This document shows positions 1 through 6,594 of a stretch of DNA of 31,436 nt, in pieces. A program made the position numbers and the translations under genes. Within the stretch, counting starts at the first letter, position 1. The number at the start of each line of letters is the position of its first letter. The stretch spans positions 1-31,436 of the forward strand of contig SFGI01000044.1 in the NCBI GenBank assembly GCA_004557645.1, read 5' to 3'. The notes beneath the pieces were generated by a model. That model had not been told where the DNA came from. It did no database searches and saw only the letters and a program-made list of their open reading frames with translations. The stretch comes from [Eubacterium] saphenum (GTDB lineage: Bacteria > Bacillota > Clostridia > Lachnospirales > Anaerotignaceae).

Positions 1-642
1 AGCGATCAGTTTTACCGCACGGATAGCGTCATCGTTACCGGGGATTACGTAATCGATTTCATCGGGATCGCAGTTTGTATCTACGATAGCTACTGTAGGG
101 ATACCCAGTGTGTGAGCTTCCTGAACAGCGATTCTTTCTTTTCTTGTGTCAACGATGAACATCATATCGGGAACTTTTTTCATTTCCTTGATACCGCCAA
201 CGTTTTTCTGCAGTTTTTCCATTTCGTGCATCAGTTTTGCAACTTCTTTTTTGGGCAGTACTTCGAATGTACCGTCTTCCTGCATTTTTTCCAGTTCTTT
301 CAGTCTGGCAATTCTTGTTTTGATTGTTGTGAAGTTTGTCAGCATACCACCCAGCCATCTCTGGTTAACGTAGTACATGCCGCATCTTTCAGCTTCTTCA
401 CGGATGCATTCCTGTGCCTGTTTCTTTGTACCTACGAACAGGATTTCGCCGCCTTCTGCGATGCAGTTGCAGATTGCTGCGTAAGCTTCATCAACCTTTT
501 TTACTGTTTTCTGCAGGTCGATGATGTAGATGCCGTTTCTTTCTGCGAAGATGTATTCAGCCATTTTAGGGTTCCATCTTCTTGTCTGGTGACCAAAGTG
601 TACACCAGCTTCTAATAACTGTTTCATTGAAATTACGCTCAT
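1..642 (-). CDS. rpsB: 30S ribosomal protein S2, C-terminus cut by window edge
   Basis: Structural protein of the small ribosomal subunit, needed with S1 for mRNA binding. The frame stays open from an ATG at 642 to the window edge, giving the first 214 residues of a protein usually about 240-260 long; the stop lies outside. The protein starts MSVISMKQLLEAGVHFGHQT and continues with RRWNPKMAEYIFAERNGIYI, the S2 family signature, then FVGTKKQAQE, RWLGGMLTN and, near the edge, DTNCDPDEIDYVIPGNDDA. The start is fixed by an AGGAGGTG ribosome-binding site at 647-654, four bases before the ATG. It is transcribed from its own promoter (753-781) through a structured leader. In related bacteria tsf follows; here that would be outside the window. 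Identification is secure. Confidence 0.97.
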   Translation of the reverse strand, partial: MSVISMKQLLEAGVHFGHQTRRWNPKMAEYIFAERNGIYIIDLQKTVKKVDEAYAAICNCIAEGGEILFVGTKKQAQECIREEAERCGMYYVNQRWLGGMLTNFTTIKTRIARLKELEKMQEDGTFEVLPKKEVAKLMHEMEKLQKNVGGIKEMKKVPDMMFIVDTRKERIAVQEAHTLGIPTVAIVDTNCDPDEIDYVIPGNDDAIRAVKLIA

Positions 643-746
643 AGCGCACCTCCTATTGGTTGATCCTCCGCATCCTTTCAGCAGGATAACTGACCCTTGT
701 CAGCACCAATCCTCTCTCTTGGGATACGTGTGTACTAAAAGTTACC
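643..746 (-). promoter_or_regulatory. Structured 5' leader of rpsB, candidate S2 autoregulatory RNA
   Basis: Between the predicted transcription start near 746 and the rpsB start codon the RNA can fold into a branched structure. Complementary arms at 705-710 and 655-660 (AUUGGU with ACCAAU) enclose two hairpins, one at 690-703 (CUGAC/GUCAG, AAGG loop) and one at 672-687 (AUCCU/AGGAU). The closing arm directly abuts the Shine-Dalgarno sequence at 647-654. A second purine-rich GGAGGATC lies at 662-669 inside the structure. This geometry would suit translational feedback by S2, as known for several ribosomal protein leaders. The pairing is visible in the sequence; the regulation is inferred. Confidence 0.5.
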
Positions 747-752
747 TATGGG

Positions 753-781
753 ATTATAGCACAGTTAAAACCAAAAAACAA
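753..781 (-). promoter_or_regulatory. rpsB promoter
   Basis: A -35 box TTGTTT (776-781) and a perfect -10 box TATAAT (753-758) are separated by 17 nt, with a TG-containing extended -10 context. The start point would be near 746, giving a leader of about 104 nt. The -35 box lies inside the distal arm of the topA terminator. Confidence 0.75.
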
Positions 782-832
782 CTACTTTTTCTCTATTTTT
801 TGAAAAAATTTGAGAAAAAATAGTTGTTTTTT
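773..832 (-). terminator. Terminator downstream of topA
   Basis: Arms of 21 nt at 773-793 and 812-832 are complementary with a single G-U wobble and end in a run of six T on either strand. The 18-nt loop can pair further. It begins ten bases after the topA stop codon. Because the arms are A/T rich at their ends it could work in both directions, but only topA runs into it. Confidence 0.8.
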
Positions 833-841
833 CCTTTCGCA

Positions 842-3019
842 TTACTCTGCGTCTTCTTCCGCGGGTTTTTCCTGCACGAAGCCGCATTTTTCATTGGAAC
901 ATACGATCTTGGGATTCTTTCTGCCCTTTTCTTCCAGGAATGCACCGCATCTGGGACACTTTTCGCCGGTGGGCTTATTCCAGCTCATGAAACCGCATTC
1001 GTCAGGGTTATGTTCACAGCCGTAATAAACACGGCCTTTTTTCGTTTTCTTAATAAGAACTTTACCGCCGCATTCGGGGCAGTTTACTCCCGCTTCTTCA
1101 AAATAAGGCTTGGCATTCTGACATTCAGGGAAACCGGGACATGCCAGGAATTTGCCGTATCTGCCATATTTGATGACCATGTTTCTGCCGCATTTTTCGC
1201 AGATGACGTCACTTTCCTCATCCTTGATCTCGATTTTTTCCAGTTTTTCCGCAGCCTTTTCTACGCTTTCCTTGAAGCCGGGATAGAAATCACGGATGAT
1301 CTGCTTCCATTCTTCCTTGCCCATTTCTACGTCGTCCAGTCGTTCCTCCATGTGGGCGGTGAAATCGATATCCACGATATCAGGGAAATAGCCCTTCATA
1401 ATATCATCCACCAGTTCGCCCAGTTCCGTGGGGAAAAGGTTCTTCGCTTCTTTTGTCACATAATGGCGGGCCTGGATGGTCGTCAAAGTAGGTGCATAGG
1501 TAGATGGTCTGCCGACGCCGATTTCTTCCAGTGTTTTGATTAAGGAAGCATCGGTATAGCGTGCGGGGGGCTGTGTGAAATGCTGTTCTGGCAGCAGCTT
1601 CTCTGCCTGCAGCTTATCCCCTTCTGTCAGCTTGGGGATAACCTTTTCATCCTCTTCCTCCCCTTTGTTGTAAACCTCCAGGAAACCTGCGAAGCGCAGT
1701 CTTGAACCGGAGGCACGGAAGCTGTAATCCCCTGCTGTCAGCTTGACAGAAAGGGTATCGTACAATGCAGGGCTCATCTGGCTGGCAACAAAGCGTTCCC
1801 AAATCAGCTTATACAGACGATACTGGTCCTTGGACAAAGAATCCTTGATGCTGTCCGGTGTTCTGTTTACGTTTGTGGGGCGGATGGCTTCGTGGGCATC
1901 CTGAGTTTTCCCCTTGGATTTATAGACGATCCGTTCGGGATTCACAAATTCTTCGCCGTAGGTGTCTTTGATAAATGCCACTGCTGCTTCGTATGCTTCA
2001 TCGGAGATACGGAAGGAGTCGGTACGGATATAGGAAACCAGACCCACAGTCCCTTCCCCTTTCACATTGACGCCTTCATACAGCTGCTGGGCGATCATCA
2101 TGGTTTTCTGGGTCGCCATATTCAGGTGCTTGCTGGCTTCCTGCTGCATGGTGCTTGTGGTAAAAGGTGCAACGGGCTTTTTCTGTCTGCTGCCGGTTTT
2201 TACTTCTGTGATCTGGAAATCCTTGCCTTCCAGTCCAGCCAGCACTTCATTGGTTTCAGCTTCATTGGCAAGCTCCATTTTTTCGTCGCCTTTGCCGTAG
2301 AATTTCGCTTCGAACCCTTTGCCGTCTGCATCTTTCAGTTTGGCTCCCAGTGTCCAGTATTCTTCGGGAATAAAATCTCTGATCTCATCTTCTCTATCAC
2401 AAATCAAACGCAGAGCAACGGACTGTACACGGCCACCGCTAAGGCCTTTTTTCACCTTTTTCCAAAGCAAATCACTGATGGTATAGCCCACCACTCTGTC
2501 CAGCACACGGCGTGCCTGCTGGGCATCTACCAGATCCATATCGATATCTCTGGCTTCTGTAATGGATTTTTTGACTGCTGTTTTTGTAATTTCGTTAAAT
2601 GTGATACGGCTGATGGGCTTTTCATCGCCAAGGTTGAGGGCGTGAAGCAGATGCCAGCTGATGGCTTCCCCTTCACGGTCCGGGTCAGTTGCCAGGTATA
2701 CTTTATCAGCAGCCTTTGCATCTTTGCGCAGCTTGCTCAAAAGCTCCCCCTTCCCACGGATCGTAATATATTTCGGCTCAAAATCATTCTCGAAATCGAT
2801 GCCCATCTGGCTTTTCGGCATATCACGGACATGCCCCATGGAAGCTTCGATCTTATAATTGCTCCCTAAAAATTTGCCGATGGTGGCAGCTTTTGCAGGA
2901 GATTCTACGATCACAAGATATTTCTTTCCTGTTTTCGCAGCTTTTTTCGCCGTTGCTTTCTTCGTTGCAGGTTTCTTTTCTGTTGTTTTCTTTTTTTCTG
3001 TTGTGGCTGTTTTTGCCAA
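842..3019 (-). CDS. topA: DNA topoisomerase I (type IA)
   Basis: Relaxes negative supercoils by cutting one strand through a 5'-phosphotyrosine link. I choose the TTG at 3017-3019 (725 aa) because GAGGTGA at 3025-3031 sits five bases before it; the in-frame ATG at 3052 (736 aa) has no clear site and overlaps dprA. Residues 1-32 form a Lys/Thr/Ala-rich basic extension. The TOPRIM domain follows, with VIVESPAKA (about 36-44) and DPDREGEAISWHL. The catalytic tyrosine is Tyr330 in SYIRTDS. GRVQSVALR and GRPSTYAPT are also family hallmarks. The C-terminus carries cysteine-paired zinc ribbons (CEKCGRNM, CPECGGKV, CPRCGAFL, each with a second Cys pair). It lies 16 nt downstream of dprA and is probably co-transcribed with it. 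Confidence 0.97.
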   Translation of the reverse strand: MAKTATTEKKKTTEKKPATKKATAKKAAKTGKKYLVIVESPAKAATIGKFLGSNYKIEASMGHVRDMPKSQMGIDFENDFEPKYITIRGKGELLSKLRKDAKAADKVYLATDPDREGEAISWHLLHALNLGDEKPISRITFNEITKTAVKKSITEARDIDMDLVDAQQARRVLDRVVGYTISDLLWKKVKKGLSGGRVQSVALRLICDREDEIRDFIPEEYWTLGAKLKDADGKGFEAKFYGKGDEKMELANEAETNEVLAGLEGKDFQITEVKTGSRQKKPVAPFTTSTMQQEASKHLNMATQKTMMIAQQLYEGVNVKGEGTVGLVSYIRTDSFRISDEAYEAAVAFIKDTYGEEFVNPERIVYKSKGKTQDAHEAIRPTNVNRTPDSIKDSLSKDQYRLYKLIWERFVASQMSPALYDTLSVKLTAGDYSFRASGSRLRFAGFLEVYNKGEEEDEKVIPKLTEGDKLQAEKLLPEQHFTQPPARYTDASLIKTLEEIGVGRPSTYAPTLTTIQARHYVTKEAKNLFPTELGELVDDIMKGYFPDIVDIDFTAHMEERLDDVEMGKEEWKQIIRDFYPGFKESVEKAAEKLEKIEIKDEESDVICEKCGRNMVIKYGRYGKFLACPGFPECQNAKPYFEEAGVNCPECGGKVLIKKTKKGRVYYGCEHNPDECGFMSWNKPTGEKCPRCGAFLEEKGRKNPKIVCSNEKCGFVQEKPAEEDAE

Positions 3020-3024
3020 ACTGA

Positions 3025-3031
3025 TCACCTC
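3025..3031 (-). promoter_or_regulatory. Ribosome-binding site deciding the topA TTG start
   Basis: The heptamer GAGGTGA lies five bases before the TTG at 3017-3019. The upstream in-frame ATG at 3050-3052 is preceded only by a weak GGCAGG and would overlap the end of dprA by 17 nt. Confidence 0.65.
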
Positions 3032-3035
3032 TATT

Positions 3036-4124
3036 TTAACTTGCTCTGACATAGCCTGCCTGGGGGATCTTTACGATATACCCGGACAGCTCCAGCAGAG
3101 ATAAGATATATTGCACTTCCTGAATCTCTTTTTGCAGCTTTCTGCACAGGGCTTCCGCCGAAATGGGCGTTTCCTCTTCGATCAGGTCGTAAACTTCTCT
3201 CTCCTCTGCGGAAATATTCTCCGCAGCTTTGCTCTTAAACTTTTCTTTTTCTTCTTTTTTGTAAGCGATCCCTAATGAAATCAGGATATCTTTCCCCTCT
3301 GTGATGATAGGACACCCCTGCTTGATGAGGGCATTGGTGCCATAGCTCAGCGCACTGGTGACATTTCCCGGAACCACATAGACATCCCTGCCGCATTCCA
3401 GTGCCATATCCGCCGTGATGAGGGTACCGCTTTTCTTTCCCGCTTCCACAACCACTACCATTTTGCTCAAACCGGCAATGATACGGTTTCTGGCAGGAAA
3501 ATTGCCGGGAACTGCCGGCATCCCCGGTGGATATTCGGAAAGGACGCAGCCATTTTCTACGATGCGCTCCATCAATTCCCGATTTTCAGAGGGATAACAG
3601 ATATCTACACCGCAGCCCAAAACCGCAATGGTCTTGCCACCGCCGTCCAAAATGCCTTTATGCCCTTCACTGTCGATCCCACGGGCCATACCGCTGACAA
3701 CGATGACATTGGTCCTACCCAGATCCTTTGCGATCTCATAGGCCACCGTTGCCCCGTAGCGGGAACATTTCCTTGCACCAATGATGGCAACGGTATCGAT
3801 CTCATCATCGGGCAGTTCCCCCCGCACATAGATGCCCATGGGCGGATGATAGATCTCCTTCAACAGTTTCGGGTAGCGGGGATGCCAGTAAGAATAGAAA
3901 TCGATCTGCTTCTCCTCCAGTTCGATGATCCATTCATTCAGCTGGTCTTCCTCTCTGGATGTAAGGAGTACTTCCCCCGTCTTATCCGGAAGGACCTGTC
4001 TGATCTCCTCAGGTTCTGCATACCAAATAGCTTCTGCACTGCCGAAGTGTTCCAAAAGTTGGTTCGCCCGTTTAAAGCCAATTCCCTCTACACGGGATAA
4101 CCACATCAGATAAAATTCTTCCAT
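3036..4124 (-). CDS. dprA: DNA processing protein DprA/Smf
   Basis: Binds incoming single-stranded DNA and loads RecA during natural transformation; it is also kept in many bacteria not known to be competent. The protein has 362 aa. An N-terminal helix-hairpin-helix-like region (about 1-60) precedes the Rossmann-like DprA core with IIGARKCSRYG (about 114-124), VVSGMARGID (about 142-151), the GCGVDICYP segment, SEYPPG, FPARNRIIAG and EAGKKSGTLIT. The last 70 residues look like the winged-helix domain (EEETPISAEALCRKL). The ATG at 4124 is chosen because AAGGAG lies seven bases upstream; an in-frame TTG at 4196 would add 24 unrelated residues. It is divergent from comM, another transformation gene, and upstream of topA, a common Firmicutes order. 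Confidence 0.95.
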   Translation of the reverse strand: MEEFYLMWLSRVEGIGFKRANQLLEHFGSAEAIWYAEPEEIRQVLPDKTGEVLLTSREEDQLNEWIIELEEKQIDFYSYWHPRYPKLLKEIYHPPMGIYVRGELPDDEIDTVAIIGARKCSRYGATVAYEIAKDLGRTNVIVVSGMARGIDSEGHKGILDGGGKTIAVLGCGVDICYPSENRELMERIVENGCVLSEYPPGMPAVPGNFPARNRIIAGLSKMVVVVEAGKKSGTLITADMALECGRDVYVVPGNVTSALSYGTNALIKQGCPIITEGKDILISLGIAYKKEEKEKFKSKAAENISAEEREVYDLIEEETPISAEALCRKLQKEIQEVQYILSLLELSGYIVKIPQAGYVRAS

Positions 4125-4161
4125 GCGAACACTCCTTCCCCTTTTCTGAGTTACGCCCTCT

Positions 4162-4190
4162 ACTATAAATCCTTTCGTATTAAAATTCAA
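4162..4190 (-). promoter_or_regulatory. Candidate dprA-topA promoter
   Basis: The boxes TTGAAT (4185-4190) and TATAGT (4162-4167) are 17 nt apart and place the start about 30 nt before the dprA ATG. Other AT-rich -10-like strings exist further upstream, so the assignment is tentative. Confidence 0.5.
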
Positions 4191-4261
4191 TACCAAATTT
4201 TTTTGAACCTCAAAATTTCAGTAATTATAACTTATTATATAGTAGGAATTTTGACATCTGA

Positions 4262-4290
4262 TTGCACTTTTTGGTAAAAGTTGATATGAT
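4262..4290 (+). promoter_or_regulatory. comM promoter
   Basis: The boxes TTGCAC (4262-4267) and TATGAT (4285-4290) are separated by 17 nt and lie 33 nt before the comM start codon, which has an AGAGG ribosome-binding site. It is divergent from the dprA promoter in the same 199-nt gap. Confidence 0.65.
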
Positions 4291-4323
4291 AAAAACAAAT
4301 TTTAGAGAAAAGAGGCTGAAAAA

Positions 4324-5859
4324 ATGCTTTCCATCATAAAATCTGCCGCCATCTTGGGCATCGACAGCTATCCCGTAGATGTTGAAGTCGACCTGAGCAA
4401 TGGTCTGCCTGCCTTTGATATCGTTGGTCTGCCCGATTCTGCTGTCAAAGAATCCCGAGAAAGGGTACGAACTGCCATCCGCAATTCCAATTTTTCTTTT
4501 CCCGTGAAAAGAATCACCGTAAACCTCGCCCCTGCCGATACAAAAAAAGAAGGGGCTTCCTTCGACCTGCCCATTGCTTTGGGGATTTTAGCTGCCTGCA
4601 ATCTGTTTTCCGCCGTTCAGGCGGAAGATGCCATCATCACCGGGGAGCTTTCTCTGGATGGCTCTGTCCGCCCTGTCAATGGTGTCCTGCCTATGATGTA
4701 TGATGCCTATCGCAGAGGCGTTCGGCAATGTTATGTACCTGCAGAAAATGCCCCTGAAGCGGCTCTGGTAGAAGGGATGACCGTTTATCCTGTTCGGACC
4801 ATACAGGAGGTGGTGAACCATCTTTCCGGCGGAAAGCAGATCGATCCATTTCAAAAAACAAACGATATGCTGCTTTCTCAGAATGAAGAGGAACTGGAAA
4901 AGCTGGATTTTTCCCACGTAAAAGGACAAGAAAACGCCAAACGTGCCATGGAGATCGCTGCGGCAGGCGGTCACAATATCCTGCTCATTGGTCCTCCCGG
5001 CTCTGGCAAAACCATGCTGGCAAAACGCCTGCCCACGATCCTGCCCGACCTGAGCTTTGAGGAAAGTATCGAAATCACAAAAATTTATAGTGTAGCGGGT
5101 TTGTTGAAAGAGAAGAATGCCCTTGTGAAAACAAGACCTTTCCGCTCTCCCCATCATACCATTTCTGCCTCTGCCCTGACCGGCGGCGGACGTATCCCCA
5201 GACCGGGCGAGATCTCTTTGGCCCACCATGGTGTTCTGTTTTTGGATGAGCTGCCTGAATTTCAGAGAAATGCTCTGGAAGTCATGCGTCAGCCCTTGGA
5301 GGATGGAAAGGTGACCATTGCCCGTGTCAACGGTACATTGACCTTCCCTTCCGATTTTATGATGGCGGCAGCCATGAACCCCTGCCCCTGCGGCTATCTG
5401 GGCAACAGCGAAAAATGCCATTGTTCCGCCAATGAGATCATGAAATATCATCGAAAGATCAGTGGTCCCTTGCTGGATCGTATCGATCTAATGGTAGAAA
5501 TGCCCCCTGTGGCTTATGAAGACTTAGAAAGCACCACCCCTACAGAATCCTCTGCCTCTATCAAGGAAAGAGTGGTTCGCGCCCATAAAATACAGTTGGA
5601 ACGCTTCAAAACTGAGGGTATCTTCTTCAACGCTCAAATGAATGCAGCCCAGGTCGAAAAATACTGTCCCCTGCAGCCAAAGGATAAAGAAGTGCTCCGT
5701 ACCGCTTTTGAACGGATGGAGCTGAGTGCCAGAGCTTACCACAAAATCCTAAAGCTGGCTCGCACCGCAGCCGATCTGGCAGGAGAAGAACAGATCTCCC
5801 TGAAGCATCTGCTGGAGGTGCTGCAGTATCGTTCTTTGGACAGAAAATATTTATTATAA
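4324..5859 (+). CDS. comM: YifB/ComM family Mg-chelatase-like AAA+ ATPase
   Basis: Family members are hexameric AAA+ ATPases; in gamma-proteobacteria ComM acts as a branch-migration helicase that widens recombination tracts during natural transformation. The 511-aa length is typical. The N-terminal ChlI-type domain starts with SAAILGIDSYPVDVEVDLSN and includes the NLAPADTKKEGASFDLPIAL stretch. The ATPase core has Walker A GPPGSGKT at 223-230, Walker B FLDELPEF and the conserved RSPHHT. A cysteine-rich insertion with NPCPCGYLG and KCHCS follows near residue 355, with the family C-terminal domain (ARAYHKILKLARTAADL) at the end. It is followed after 18 nt by a DUF1275 gene. The enzymatic role in this organism is inferred from the family. 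Confidence 0.95.
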   Translation: MLSIIKSAAILGIDSYPVDVEVDLSNGLPAFDIVGLPDSAVKESRERVRTAIRNSNFSFPVKRITVNLAPADTKKEGASFDLPIALGILAACNLFSAVQAEDAIITGELSLDGSVRPVNGVLPMMYDAYRRGVRQCYVPAENAPEAALVEGMTVYPVRTIQEVVNHLSGGKQIDPFQKTNDMLLSQNEEELEKLDFSHVKGQENAKRAMEIAAAGGHNILLIGPPGSGKTMLAKRLPTILPDLSFEESIEITKIYSVAGLLKEKNALVKTRPFRSPHHTISASALTGGGRIPRPGEISLAHHGVLFLDELPEFQRNALEVMRQPLEDGKVTIARVNGTLTFPSDFMMAAAMNPCPCGYLGNSEKCHCSANEIMKYHRKISGPLLDRIDLMVEMPPVAYEDLESTTPTESSASIKERVVRAHKIQLERFKTEGIFFNAQMNAAQVEKYCPLQPKDKEVLRTAFERMELSARAYHKILKLARTAADLAGEEQISLKHLLEVLQYRSLDRKYLL

Positions 5860-5877
5860 AGAAAAGAGGCCCTTCTG

Positions 5878-6549
5878 ATGATATATTCTAAGCGGCAAAT
5901 GTCCGATTCATTCCTCATCGCCGCCTTTTTGGCTATCGTTGGCGGCTTTCTGGATGCCTATACCTATGTGGCAAGGGGGCATGTTTTCGCCAATGCCCAG
6001 ACAGGCAATATCGTTCTGTTCGGGCTGCACCTGGCAGAGGGAGAATGGATTCCGGCACTTTCCTATTTCATTCCCATTGCAGCTTTCGTGCTGGGGATCT
6101 TCGTGGATGAATGGATCAAAAAAATCGTTCTGCCCCTGCCGAAGATACACTGGCGGCAAATTGTCCTACTATTCGAAGTTTTGATCCTGTTCGTCGTTGC
6201 ATGGCTGCCTTTAGGCGGTACCAACGATTTGATCGCCAATACCCTTGTTTCCTTTGTCTGCTCCATGCAGGTGCAGAGTTTCCGTAAGGTTCATGGCCTG
6301 CCCTATGCCACCACCATGTGTACCGGCAATCTCCGCAGCGGGACAGAGCTGTTTTTCCGCTATACCCAAAGCAAAGATAAGGAATTGAGGCATAAAAGCA
6401 TAAAATATTACGGTGTGATCCTGTTCTTCATCCTTGGTGCAGGCATTGGTGCTTTGGTGACAAAGCATTGCGGCAATTTTGCAGCCGTCTATTGCAATAT
6501 CCTTTTGCTTCTGGTCTGCGGATTGCTCTTTATCAGAAATGAAACTTGA
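5878..6549 (+). CDS. YoaK/DUF1275 family membrane protein
   Basis: An integral membrane protein of 223 aa with about six hydrophobic segments. The first 70 residues carry the family pattern GGFLDAYTYVARGHVFANAQ directly followed by TGNIVLFG, and the middle has the second signature TTMCTGNLRSG. The family (B. subtilis YoaK-like) has no established biochemical function, though it is often listed as a possible transporter. AAGAGG lies eight bases before the ATG. The gene starts 18 nt after comM and probably shares its transcript; a bidirectional terminator closes the unit. The link to comM may be only positional. Confidence 0.9.
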   Translation: MIYSKRQMSDSFLIAAFLAIVGGFLDAYTYVARGHVFANAQTGNIVLFGLHLAEGEWIPALSYFIPIAAFVLGIFVDEWIKKIVLPLPKIHWRQIVLLFEVLILFVVAWLPLGGTNDLIANTLVSFVCSMQVQSFRKVHGLPYATTMCTGNLRSGTELFFRYTQSKDKELRHKSIKYYGVILFFILGAGIGALVTKHCGNFAAVYCNILLLLVCGLLFIRNET

Positions 6550-6554
6550 TAGAA

Positions 6555-6590
6555 AAAGCTCTGTGCAAATTGCGCAGAGCTTTCGTTTTA
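6555..6590. terminator. Bidirectional terminator between the DUF1275 gene and sbcC
   Basis: Arms AAAGCTCTGTGC (6555-6566) and GCGCAGAGCTTT (6572-6583) form a 12-bp stem with a 5-nt loop, followed by CGTTTTA on the plus strand and TTTTTC on the minus strand. It serves the converging genes ending at 6549 and 6595. Confidence 0.85.
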
Positions 6591-6594
6591 TCCC

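Noticed and set aside
3020..3052. ATG start for topA at 3052
   Set aside because: No good ribosome-binding site, 17-nt overlap with dprA, and a better GAGGTGA sits before the TTG at 3019. Not excluded experimentally.
4588..5451. 287-codon open frame on the minus strand inside comM
   Set aside because: It lies wholly opposite the conserved ATPase core of comM and has no domain or start signal.
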